In this document: piece by piece, positions 1 to 7,860 of the stretch
Numbering within the stretch: position 1 is the stretch's first letter
Layout of the letters: every line of letters starts with the position of its first letter
DNA from: JAWXVE01 sp044425555
Lineage (GTDB): Bacteria; Bacillota; Clostridia; Lachnospirales; Lachnospiraceae
DNA: 10,209 bases
Assembly: GCA_044425555.1 (NCBI GenBank)
Contig: JAWXVF010000095.1
Coordinates: forward strand, 1-10,209
Reading direction: 5' to 3'
Notes under the pieces: generated by a model
What the model saw: the letters and a program-made list of their open reading frames with translations, nothing else
The model's database searches: none
What the model was told of the DNA's origin: nothing
Translations under genes and position numbers: made by a program

Positions 1-953
1 AAGTGGTCATCATCATAAAAGTCTGTACTTTTCAAGTCTAAGAATGCTTCTTTACATAGGTTGAAATCATAGTATTTTATGCCTTCTAGGGTTTCTAACA
101 GCATATTAACTTGTACAATATAAGAATCATAATTCCCCACACTAGATACTAAAAAATCTGACATTGGTACGGAATATAGTGTTAGTTTTATATGATTATT
201 AGCACAATAATTTATGATATCTTCTAAACTCTTAAGATAATCCTCACCAAAAATTGTATCTGGTATACCACCATAAGAAAATTCATGAAAAAAAGAACCT
301 TCCCCTATTTGAGTATAATGCTCCCAATAGCCTTTCTCTTTATACTGCATAAATTCATCATTATATTGAAATGTCTTATAATGATACTCTTGTTTTTTTT
401 CTACTAATTCAAGCATATATACTATATTTACAATTTTATCTGAAGTCCTTTTCATGGGAAAAAAACTATTCATATAATATTCTTTACTACTAGCAGAAAA
501 TATATAATCTAATTTATTAAAAGAAAAATCCATATAATCTGAAATCATATAGATTGCCACTAAGTCATTTCTTTCTACATAACGCCCTTGATTTGCAATA
601 TCATAATATAAATCTAAATATACTTCTCTCACATTATGTTCTTTTGCAACTTCTTGTAAAAGGGCATACGAGCCATCCAACGTTTGTATTGGTGTTGCTG
701 CACTAAAAATATGCTCACCAATTAAGCCGTCTAACTCACTAGGAACTACGCCTCCAATCACATGAGAAGAACCTAAAAATAACACATCTATATTTTCTTC
801 CATCTCATACATCTCATGCATCATAATTCGTCCAATTGTGTTCATTGTATCGTCCACTAATATATAATTTAGATACTTTGCACTCCCACATAACAACAGA
901 CAATACAAAACAATCTTCATGAATTGTTTTCCTATCATAGTTAGATACTTCAT
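1..953 (-). CDS. SGNH-hydrolase-like envelope protein, C-terminus cut off by the window edge
   Basis: This frame is open from an ATG at 951-953 to the left edge: 317 codons without a stop, so the gene is partial at its 3' end. AGGAGAG (961-967) lies 7 bases before the ATG and fixes the start. The N-terminus has a short hydrophobic stretch (residues about 13-23) that could be a signal anchor. LGSSH (residues 60-64) fits the SGNH/GDSL nucleophile block with Ser63, and Asp314-x-x-His317 at the very edge fits the other half of the catalytic triad. Between them is an alpha/beta-like pattern (VREVYLDLYYD, IKLTLYSVPMSD). SGNH proteins beside MBOAT genes act outside the membrane as O-acyl transferases or esterases on envelope polymers. 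It starts 12 bases after the second MBOAT gene, with its ribosome site overlapping that stop codon, so the two are probably translationally coupled. Substrate unknown. Confidence 0.82.
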   Translation of the reverse strand, partial: MKYLTMIGKQFMKIVLYCLLLCGSAKYLNYILVDDTMNTIGRIMMHEMYEMEENIDVLFLGSSHVIGGVVPSELDGLIGEHIFSAATPIQTLDGSYALLQEVAKEHNVREVYLDLYYDIANQGRYVERNDLVAIYMISDYMDFSFNKLDYIFSASSKEYYMNSFFPMKRTSDKIVNIVYMLELVEKKQEYHYKTFQYNDEFMQYKEKGYWEHYTQIGEGSFFHEFSYGGIPDTIFGEDYLKSLEDIINYCANNHIKLTLYSVPMSDFLVSSVGNYDSYIVQVNMLLETLEGIKYYDFNLCKEAFLDLKSTDFYDDDH

Positions 954-965
954 TTTACAGCTCTC

Positions 966-2447
966 CTAAAATTGAAAGTATATAAATTGACTAGCATCAT
1001 ATGCTGGACCATAATACCCTAACAATACTATATACCAAAAAACTATTACATAAATTGCATATCTCACAACCATAAATTGTTTGCAAATCCACTCAAATAT
1101 AGAAAAATGTATCTCTTGTAAAAAATCTACTACTAGCAAAATACAGATGGAAAGGCATAAAATCAATATATTTTTCCCATCTAATCCCAGTTCTAAAATT
1201 CGTCCTAACAAATTATCTATACGAATGTTGGTAACCATCTGCTTAATCAATCTAATTCCACTACTCAAACTACTGGCAGAAAAGAATATCCATGCAAAAT
1301 CCACTAACAAAAATGTTATCACTATATTCAGTCCCTTCACCCAAATAGGAGGTTGCTCCCATTTCGGTGATATGTATTTGGATTTGATTATACCACAAAT
1401 CTGATACAACCCATGTAGTAATCCCCATACTATAAATTTATACCCTGCACCATGCCACAAACCACTTAAGAAAAAGACAAGCATAATATTCCAATACGTC
1501 CTCTTTATTCCTAGTCGATTTCCCCCTAATGGAATATAAACGTAATCTGTAAACCAAGAAGTTAAAGAAATATGCCATCTTCTCCAAAAGTCTTTTATGT
1601 TCTGAGCAAAATAAGGTCTTTTGAAGTTTTTCATAAGGTCGAATCCCATAATCTTAGCGGCACCTCTTGCAATATTAGTATACCCATCAAAATCACAGTA
1701 AACTTGTATGGCAAATAAAGCTACAGCAATAGAAATTTCTACAAAACCATATTGTTCATAATTCCTATATACTTGATTCACAATCACTGCAATACGGTCT
1801 GCTATGACAAGCTTTTGGAAAAATCCCCACGCCATCATTAACAACCCTCTCAAGGTATTCTCTTCACTCCAAAGATTCATATGTTCTATTCGTCGAATCT
1901 GTCCCATTAAACTACTAGAACGTTCAATAGGACCTGCTACTAATTGTGGAAAAAATGACACATACAAGGCGTATTTCAATACATTCTTTTCTGATGATAT
2001 AGTTCCACGATATACATCAACTGTATAACTTAATGCTTGAAATGTATAAAAAGAAATCCCCACTGGTAGTAACAAATCAAATGATTTCTCAATAACTTGA
2101 ACATTTAATCGAAATAATATGCTATTTAATGTATTGATTATAAAATTAGAATATTTAAATATAACTAAAATAGCAAGGTTTAATACAACACTACACCCTA
2201 CTATTATCTTTTTATTCCTTACACTATGCTCCCTTCCTTGTATGGCAATTCTTTCAATTGCCAATCCACTTCCATATGTAATCAAGGTGGACGTTGCAAT
2301 TAAAATTACATACATAGGATTCCAACTCATATAAAAATAGTAACTTGCTACTAATAGCCATATATAACGTATGTTCCTAGGAATCACAAAATAAATCATT
2401 ACTACAATTGGGAAAAAAATAAAAAAATCATAAGAATTAAATAACAT
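966..2447 (-). CDS. MBOAT family membrane O-acyltransferase (AlgI-like), second of the two
   Basis: A 493-residue polytopic membrane protein with roughly ten or more hydrophobic segments, the usual size for AlgI/DltB-type MBOAT proteins. It starts MLFNSYDFF, the common start of this family, and carries FFPQLVAGPIE (about 165-175), DFWRRWHISLT (286-296), YVYIPLGGNR (302-311) and LSGLWHGAG (327-335). His332 in the LWHG motif is the expected catalytic His. Known members move an acyl group, usually acetyl, across the membrane for transfer to an exopolysaccharide, teichoic acid or peptidoglycan. The segment that reads DFSGYxDMAxG in canonical members is CDFDGYTNIARG here (251-262), so it differs in subclass from the MBOAT encoded upstream. 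GGTAGGGGAG sits just before the ATG and overlaps the stop of the upstream SGNH gene; the spacer is 8 bases. Acceptor unknown. Confidence 0.93.
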   Translation of the reverse strand: MLFNSYDFFIFFPIVVMIYFVIPRNIRYIWLLVASYYFYMSWNPMYVILIATSTLITYGSGLAIERIAIQGREHSVRNKKIIVGCSVVLNLAILVIFKYSNFIINTLNSILFRLNVQVIEKSFDLLLPVGISFYTFQALSYTVDVYRGTISSEKNVLKYALYVSFFPQLVAGPIERSSSLMGQIRRIEHMNLWSEENTLRGLLMMAWGFFQKLVIADRIAVIVNQVYRNYEQYGFVEISIAVALFAIQVYCDFDGYTNIARGAAKIMGFDLMKNFKRPYFAQNIKDFWRRWHISLTSWFTDYVYIPLGGNRLGIKRTYWNIMLVFFLSGLWHGAGYKFIVWGLLHGLYQICGIIKSKYISPKWEQPPIWVKGLNIVITFLLVDFAWIFFSASSLSSGIRLIKQMVTNIRIDNLLGRILELGLDGKNILILCLSICILLVVDFLQEIHFSIFEWICKQFMVVRYAIYVIVFWYIVLLGYYGPAYDASQFIYFQF

Positions 2448-2455
2448 CCACTCCC

Positions 2456-3520
2456 CTACCTTTCAAAAATCCCTTCATAATCATAATTTCCATAAAATTC
2501 TCTAATTTCTTCAAAATACTCCTCATAATTATCCAATGTTATCAAGCCACTTCCCTCCTGCATACATTCTAACAAGTAAGAGTTCACATCACCATCATAA
2601 TGTACAATATCTCTATAACGATCTAAGTTTGTAATCAGATCATATTCATGAAAAAAAGAATACAATTTAATATTATCTATTTCTACTATCAAACTTGTAG
2701 CATATTCCATTATTTCAATTCGTTCTTCTAACTTATTTAATTGATTCCCATAATCAAAATGGGCAATACTATAGGGTGGGTAAAAATAATAAAATTCTAT
2801 CTGTGGATTTTCTTTCGCTATGGCTAATACATTTTGTTCCACATTATCATAAATAATTTGCTTGCGTTCTTCTGTTAGGCTACTAACTTCTCCCTCTACT
2901 TTCTCTGGTCTTATATAATGAGCTAGTACACTTTCCTTTTGAAAAATAGCCGTTTCATGCCACCTAGCATATTCATCAAAAGTTGTAGTTGGCTTGTTCC
3001 TTACTGTGGGAATCAAGCAATAACCCACTGTATAATAGAGCAAAATAGACTTATTCAATACATAATTCACATCATTTATAAGATTATCATCATACAAATA
3101 CTCAGGATAAGAGTCTAATGCCATATTATCTTTCTCTAGTGCCATACAATCTAAATCTAATGCCCGAAGAACAACTTCTAGATTATCATTATAGACAATA
3201 GCTCGCTCTACATAATCATTAATCTCTTTGTAGGTTGCACCTGCAAAAGGAGTCTTAATACTATTTACACCAAACAATTGATCAAATTCACTACTCTTAA
3301 AGTTTTCCGTCATGGAATTACCTGTAATAATGGCATCGTATTCAAAGTGTCTACTAATACCATCATTTTGATAACGCTGATTCCCTATATAATAAGTAAA
3401 ATTCCACATAGGTGCATGATAATGAAATAAAGGATCACAAATCACCACAATGGCAACAATAATTCCAATACATAGAATACATAACATGAAAAATCTTTGT
3501 ACAAATTGTTTTTCGCTCAT
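2456..3520 (-). CDS. SGNH-hydrolase-like envelope protein with N-terminal membrane anchor
   Basis: A 354-residue protein counted from the ATG at 3518-3520. One hydrophobic segment follows a short N-terminal stretch (about residues 10-28), so the bulk is predicted outside the membrane. ITGNSMTENF (about 65-74) resembles the SGNH nucleophile block with Ser69, and Asp304-x-x-His307 near the end (DIVHYDGDVN) matches the Asp/His block. EFYYFYPPYS (about 242-251) resembles the hydrophobic strand before the late loop in DltD/AlgJ-like proteins. It lies between two MBOAT genes, and I infer that it partners the one just upstream. The start could be a GTG at 3524-3526 (356 residues), but AAGGA would then be only 3 bases away; from the ATG the gap is 9 bases, so I prefer the ATG. 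Esterase and acyltransferase activity cannot be told apart from sequence. Confidence 0.82.
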   Translation of the reverse strand: MSEKQFVQRFFMLCILCIGIIVAIVVICDPLFHYHAPMWNFTYYIGNQRYQNDGISRHFEYDAIITGNSMTENFKSSEFDQLFGVNSIKTPFAGATYKEINDYVERAIVYNDNLEVVLRALDLDCMALEKDNMALDSYPEYLYDDNLINDVNYVLNKSILLYYTVGYCLIPTVRNKPTTTFDEYARWHETAIFQKESVLAHYIRPEKVEGEVSSLTEERKQIIYDNVEQNVLAIAKENPQIEFYYFYPPYSIAHFDYGNQLNKLEERIEIMEYATSLIVEIDNIKLYSFFHEYDLITNLDRYRDIVHYDGDVNSYLLECMQEGSGLITLDNYEEYFEEIREFYGNYDYEGIFER

Positions 3521-3541
3521 CAACACAATTCCTTCTTTTAA

Positions 3542-3580
3542 CTAAAGTTACTATAAATCACTAATAATTACTAAAAATCA
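3542..3580. repeat. Four degenerate 10-bp tandem repeats across an MBOAT stop codon
   Basis: Read on the plus strand, units ctaaagtta, ctataaatca, ctaataatta and ctaaaaatca follow each other directly, with consensus roughly CTAWWAATYA. The last unit covers the final three codons and the TAG stop of the MBOAT gene, and the others fill the spacer before the next gene. In the transcribed sense each unit starts TGA or TAA and ends TAG, so stops recur in shifting frames. It probably arose by slippage; a function is not shown. Confidence 0.5.
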
Positions 3581-5034
3581 AAATATAAAAATGTACTCAC
3601 TCCTGCAAAAGAAATAAGACACCAAATAGCGACTACTACTACCTTCATTAACAAGTACATATTCAATTGTAATCGTTCTATTTTTTCCATTGTATTTCTC
3701 ATACATAAAACACCAAATAATCCTATTGCAAAAATTATCAATAACAATGGTAATGTAATATTTCTAGCCACCAAAGCAATTGCCATTTCATTTAAAAACT
3801 TCACTTCTGCTAAATCTTCCATTACATATAACATTTCCGTGCTAATCCCTCCAAAATCTAAGGAAAGAATAGTTGCATAGATTTCTTTACATTGTTTCAT
3901 ACTATCTGAGCGAAACAAAAGCCATGTTACATTAATAAACAAAAATGTAGCCAACCACTTCATACATTTAGGAATTTTTTCTATCCATTTTCCACTTATA
4001 CGAGTCACTATATTATTAGCACCATGTAAGATTCCCCATACAATAAATGTCCAATTTGCACCATGCCACAACCCACTAATTAGAAAAACAATTCCTATAT
4101 TTCCATAAGTCCTAATAGCTCCTTTTCGATTTCCACCAAGTGGTATATACACATAGGTTGTAAAAAACCTTGTTAACGTCATATGCCATCTTTTCCAAAA
4201 GTCCAAAATGGTAACCGCTTTATATGGTGAATGAAAATTCATCGGAATCTTAATACGCAATAAAGATCCAATTCCCACTGCCATATCACAATATCCACTA
4301 AAATCATAATAGATTTGTAATGTATATCCTATCATCACAAATAGCATTTCTGTTGTATTTAACATGGTATGATTGGCAAAACCATAATTTACAAACATCC
4401 CAAAGGTATCTGCTAGTAATACTTTTTTGGCCATACCACAAGTAAGTGCATAGATTCCCTTGACCAAATCACCATAATCCACATTCTTATTAGTCCTATC
4501 AGCAAATTGTGGAACCATCTCACTATGTAACACAATTGGTCCTGCAACTAGTTGCGGAAAAAAAGTTACAAAAAGAGAATAATCCCAAAAACCATAAAGA
4601 GGCACTTGTTTCTTATAACAATCAATCACAAAAGAAAGTTGTTGAAATGTAAAAAAACTAATTCCTAGAGGAAGTACAATATGTTTTAAGTGAAACTCTG
4701 TGCTAAACAATTGATTTGTATTAGAGATAAAAAAATCATAATATTTAAAATAAAATAATAACGAAAGGTTGAAAAATAATCCCATACCCAAATACACTTT
4801 AGCTAAGACAGTGTTTTTAGTTAACACCAGTCCCTTTCCTAAGCCATAATTCACTACAATACTTACTATGATAATAAGTAAATACGATACATTGAAATAT
4901 CCATAGAACCAAAATGACATCATCACAAGAAATACTTTACTAACTTCATACTTTTGAAAATGGTTCAATAAATAATATCCTATTATAGTAAGTGGTAAAA
5001 AGAATAATATAAATATATAAGAATTAAATAACAT
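3571..5034 (-). CDS. MBOAT family membrane O-acyltransferase (AlgI-like), first of the two
   Basis: A 487-residue polytopic membrane protein of normal family length. It has MLFNSYIF at the start, FFPQLVAGPI (158-167), YYDFSGYCDMAVG (242-254), DFWKRWHMTLT (278-288), YVYIPLGGNR (294-303) and ISGLWHGAN (319-327). His324 is the predicted catalytic His, and His338 lies in the following WGILHG. This is the canonical AlgI-type pattern. By eye, 44 of 66 residues around these motifs match the second MBOAT in the window, while the rest diverges, so these are paralogues and not a recent duplicate. The expected role is export of acyl groups, most often acetyl, for envelope O-acylation. AGAGGA lies 6 bases before the ATG, and the spacer from the upstream amidase gene is 24 bases. 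The next gene encodes an SGNH-like protein, the usual MBOAT partner. Acceptor polymer unknown. Confidence 0.94.
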   Translation of the reverse strand: MLFNSYIFILFFLPLTIIGYYLLNHFQKYEVSKVFLVMMSFWFYGYFNVSYLLIIIVSIVVNYGLGKGLVLTKNTVLAKVYLGMGLFFNLSLLFYFKYYDFFISNTNQLFSTEFHLKHIVLPLGISFFTFQQLSFVIDCYKKQVPLYGFWDYSLFVTFFPQLVAGPIVLHSEMVPQFADRTNKNVDYGDLVKGIYALTCGMAKKVLLADTFGMFVNYGFANHTMLNTTEMLFVMIGYTLQIYYDFSGYCDMAVGIGSLLRIKIPMNFHSPYKAVTILDFWKRWHMTLTRFFTTYVYIPLGGNRKGAIRTYGNIGIVFLISGLWHGANWTFIVWGILHGANNIVTRISGKWIEKIPKCMKWLATFLFINVTWLLFRSDSMKQCKEIYATILSLDFGGISTEMLYVMEDLAEVKFLNEMAIALVARNITLPLLLIIFAIGLFGVLCMRNTMEKIERLQLNMYLLMKVVVVAIWCLISFAGVSTFLYFDF

Positions 5035-5058
5035 GTGTTTTCCTCTTAGTACAAATCA

Positions 5059-6000
5059 CTATCTATCTTCCATGGATTTTGCTTCCATATACGCATCAAT
5101 TCCATTCGCCATACCAAGTACCATAGCTTCTTGATATTCTGGTGTTGCCATTTTGGTGTCCTCTGCCTCATTGGTCATATAGCCCATTTCAATAATGGTT
5201 ACTGGAACACTGCACCAGTTAATACCACTCATCGTATCTGTTTCCCAGATACTTCTCTCTTTACACTGGGTTGCTTCTACAAAATAATCTAATACCAGCC
5301 TTGATAATAAATAACTATCTGCATAGATTTCACTACAATAAGGACTTTGTGCAGTAGGGCAAATGGTAAATGCACCACTTACCGAACTATCATCTGCTCC
5401 ATTTGCATGAATTCTAATAAATACATCTGCATTGGCTTCATTGGCTATTGCAGCACGTTCTGCATTGCTAATATTCACATCATGAGTCTCCCGAATCATA
5501 ATCACTTCATATCCACGCCCTACTAGTTCATCTCTTAACAAAAGAGAAACTTCTAAATTTAAAACATATTCTGGTATTCCTGTATATCTTCCTTGGGTTC
5601 CAGAAGATACTTTCGCTTTTGTCTCTGTCGCTCCTGGTGCAATAGGCTCTTTTTCATTATTCCCTTGTGCTTGATGCCCTGGGTCAATCACCACTAGACC
5701 TTTTGTTTCCAATTCAAGTGTTTCTGCTTCTTCTTGCAAAGCAAGTTCTGCCTCTTCCTCTGTAGAAGACAGTTTTTCAGCTTGCATATCTAGCTCACTT
5801 TCTTCTGTTTCTACCTCTTCTATTTCATTTTCCTTTAATTCTAAGTCTTCTATTTCGCCTGTCTGACTTGCTTCTACCTTTTCTTCCGTATTCGTTACCA
5901 TTTGCTCTTCTTGACTTTTGCTACAACCTAACATACCTGCTATCATTAACATAAGTATTGCTATACAACCTTTTCTACTGATTCTTTTTTTATAATTCAT
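5059..6000 (-). CDS. Lipoprotein N-acetylmuramoyl-L-alanine amidase (Amidase_3 type)
   Basis: A zinc amidase that cleaves the bond between N-acetylmuramic acid and L-alanine in peptidoglycan. Numbering from the ATG at 5998-6000 (313 residues): a basic N-terminus and hydrophobic segment lead to MLGC, with Cys26 the likely lipidated residue, though Met at -3 is not ideal for a lipobox. A Glu-rich linker follows (about 27-100). The catalytic domain has VVIDPGH (His109), IPEYVLNLE (Glu144), FIRIHANG (His198) and TIIEMGYMTN (Glu271), matching the three zinc ligands and the catalytic Glu. The domain is complete. An in-frame ATG at 6007-6009 would add three residues, but AGAGGGG is then only 1 base away; the chosen ATG has a gap of 10. 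The gene follows the vWA gene by 15 bases and precedes the MBOAT gene by 24. The role is wall remodelling at the outer membrane face. Confidence 0.93.
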   Translation of the reverse strand: MNYKKRISRKGCIAILMLMIAGMLGCSKSQEEQMVTNTEEKVEASQTGEIEDLELKENEIEEVETEESELDMQAEKLSSTEEEAELALQEEAETLELETKGLVVIDPGHQAQGNNEKEPIAPGATETKAKVSSGTQGRYTGIPEYVLNLEVSLLLRDELVGRGYEVIMIRETHDVNISNAERAAIANEANADVFIRIHANGADDSSVSGAFTICPTAQSPYCSEIYADSYLLSRLVLDYFVEATQCKERSIWETDTMSGINWCSVPVTIIEMGYMTNEAEDTKMATPEYQEAMVLGMANGIDAYMEAKSMEDR

Positions 6001-6015
6001 CTGTCCCATACCCCT

Positions 6016-7740
6016 CTAATTACTAGTCATTCTACTAATAGCTTCTTGAACAATAGATTTATTTTGCTCTAAGATAGCTGTACTCCCTTGTCCATTTAAT
6101 TGTACTAATGCTGTCTCTAACAACTCTTTTGTCAATACCAAATCGTATTCTGATAACAAAACAGTAGAGGCATTAGGATAAATTTCTTGCGTCGCTACTA
6201 AATATTCCTCATAAGATTTTATAAATTCTGCATTTTCATTTTCCAAACTACTTAGTGGTTGAGGTGAAATCCCACTAAACTCTGCTGGAGAGTATTTAAC
6301 AGGTATAGATAAATACCAAATCTTTGAATAGAACCATTGATTTAACAAAGGATCTTGGAACTGTCTTCCATAACGTGCATAAATTTCATTTCTTGCAATG
6401 CGTAACTCTGCCAAACTTAATCCCTGCAAATCGTAATTCGTTAATGCTCTACTACTAGAATCAGGACAAATATAATCTACTCTTGCATAATCCGCTTGAA
6501 AGCTTCCTGCCACATTCGAAATCGGTACGTAATTTTTTACCCCTGCACCTTCGTAATAAGAGTCCACCTCTGTTTTTAATGTAATCTTACGAAATTCATT
6601 TACACTCTCTAGATTAGTAGAACGATAGGTCATTACTACTTGGTCTCTATTTTGTTGCTCAATAGCTTTATAGATCTCTGACAACTGCATGGTAACATCG
6701 GTATCTGATTGAATAGAAAAGTAGTCTCCTGCACAAGCAATTCCTAGATTCTGAAATAAATCCTGCTCACTAACCACTCCAAGTCCTACAATATAAACAG
6801 GAATACCTGTATTCTTTGATAACGTCACAATATCATCATATGTATAATTGCTAGAAGTATCTCCACCATCTGTCAATACAACTACGCATTTTGCACCATC
6901 TTGTCCATAAGTTTGTAAAATAGCTGAATAAATGGCATCGTAAAAAGCACTCCCACCTGTTGGTGACATATTCTCTAACGCTCTTTGTAAATTATTTTGA
7001 TCCGTTGTAAAAGATTGTACTACATACACAAAATCACTAAATGTAGTTAATTCTATTTTCAGATTTTCTCCCTTATTAGATAAAAACGTACGAATAGCAT
7101 TGTTAGCACTATCTAATTTTCCATTTTCACTCATACTTTGAGAAATATCCATTACCACATTCATAGCAATTGATTCATAGCCTTCTAAACTTTGTAAGTC
7201 TTCTAATGCAATAGTACTAACCATTCCATTTGACAATTCTTCTTCTACGAAGAAATCCGATACACCAAGACTAGAAATTCCCTTTCCCTCTACATCAGAA
7301 ATAGACGCATATACTTTTACCAAAGGAAATTGTTGATTATCCACATGGGTAATCTCAATAGTAATCTCTTCACTGCCCTCAATTACTACTGATTCTTCCT
7401 CACTAGCAGACAAATTGTCGTGTAATTCTCCAACCCCCTCTTGCCCACTTGTTTCTATGGTTTCACTACTTCCTATGAAACCTTTTTCCTTTAGAAGAAA
7501 TAGTACAATTACACCTACACAAATAAGTCCTACTACTGCTACTGTTCCCTTATTTTTATTCTTTATAGGTGCTGTTGGTATAGTAGTCGGGTTAATTTCA
7601 TTCGTCACAATAGATTCCACTGGTGGCAGAGGAGTTGATGGTACTGGGACTGATTCCACTATGTCTATTAAAGAATTTCCACACGTACCACAAAACCTTG
7701 CTTGCTCTTCCACTTTATTTCCACATTTGCTACAAAACAT
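6016..7740 (-). CDS. Zinc-ribbon, single-TM, vWA and YARHG domain protein
   Basis: A 574-residue multidomain protein and first gene of the envelope operon. Residues 3-20 form a zinc ribbon (CxxC at 3-6 and 17-20). A Pro/Thr-rich linker leads to one membrane segment (about 65-83), and an acidic linker follows. Residues about 125-185 look like the beta-rich domain often found before vWA domains (FPLVKVYASISDVEGKG). The vWA domain (about 190-365) has a full MIDAS: DISQS (Asp198, Ser200, Ser202), Thr261 in SPTGGS, and Asp291 in LTDGGD. A YARHG domain follows (about 440-480, ARNEIYARYGRQF), with Tyr in place of the His that names it. The predicted topology is zinc ribbon inside, vWA and YARHG outside. 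vWA domains with MIDAS bind protein ligands through a metal ion; the ligand is unknown. AAAGGAGA lies 5 bases before the ATG. Confidence 0.9.
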   Translation of the reverse strand: MFCSKCGNKVEEQARFCGTCGNSLIDIVESVPVPSTPLPPVESIVTNEINPTTIPTAPIKNKNKGTVAVVGLICVGVIVLFLLKEKGFIGSSETIETSGQEGVGELHDNLSASEEESVVIEGSEEITIEITHVDNQQFPLVKVYASISDVEGKGISSLGVSDFFVEEELSNGMVSTIALEDLQSLEGYESIAMNVVMDISQSMSENGKLDSANNAIRTFLSNKGENLKIELTTFSDFVYVVQSFTTDQNNLQRALENMSPTGGSAFYDAIYSAILQTYGQDGAKCVVVLTDGGDTSSNYTYDDIVTLSKNTGIPVYIVGLGVVSEQDLFQNLGIACAGDYFSIQSDTDVTMQLSEIYKAIEQQNRDQVVMTYRSTNLESVNEFRKITLKTEVDSYYEGAGVKNYVPISNVAGSFQADYARVDYICPDSSSRALTNYDLQGLSLAELRIARNEIYARYGRQFQDPLLNQWFYSKIWYLSIPVKYSPAEFSGISPQPLSSLENENAEFIKSYEEYLVATQEIYPNASTVLLSEYDLVLTKELLETALVQLNGQGSTAILEQNKSIVQEAISRMTSN

Positions 7741-7784
7741 ACGATTCTCCTTTTTTTACACCTTTTCTTAATTCCTCATGTTAC

Positions 7785-7793
7785 ACTATAACA
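7785..7793 (-). promoter_or_regulatory. Candidate extended -10 promoter for the envelope operon
   Basis: On the minus strand TGTTATAGT is an exact extended -10 (TGn) followed by a 5-of-6 match to TATAAT. A weak -35, TTTACG, lies 18 bases upstream at 7809-7814, inside the terminator stem of the preceding unit. The leader would be roughly 35-40 bases and carries the AAAGGAGA ribosome site of the vWA gene. This is a sequence match only. Confidence 0.42.
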
Positions 7794-7794
7794 C

Positions 7795-7833
7795 AAAAAA
7801 GAGAATCACGTAAATGAATTTATGTGATTTCTC
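7795..7833 (-). terminator. Rho-independent terminator of the Sir2 unit
   Basis: On the minus strand a long hairpin forms between 7819-7833 and 7801-7814, with outer sequence GAGAA/TTCTC, one bulged A, one A-C mismatch and a 4-base loop. Six T's follow directly (7795-7800). It lies 28 bases after the Sir2-like stop codon, between that unit and the envelope operon, and so separates the two. Confidence 0.8.
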
Positions 7834-7860
7834 GTTATTAAACTTTTTATTTTTATTATT

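Noticed and set aside
1081..2334. Plus-strand open frames of about 70-107 codons inside the second MBOAT gene
   Set aside because: They lie wholly opposite a strongly supported membrane protein gene, match no family I recognise, and are expected by chance in AT-rich coding DNA.
3521..3526. GTG start two codons upstream for the SGNH-like gene
   Set aside because: The ribosome site would be only about 3 bases from the GTG; the ATG at 3518-3520 has normal spacing.
7415..7817. Two overlapping plus-strand open frames across the vWA gene start and spacer
   Set aside because: They are antisense to the zinc ribbon, linker and TM coding region, have low-complexity content and no recognisable domain.
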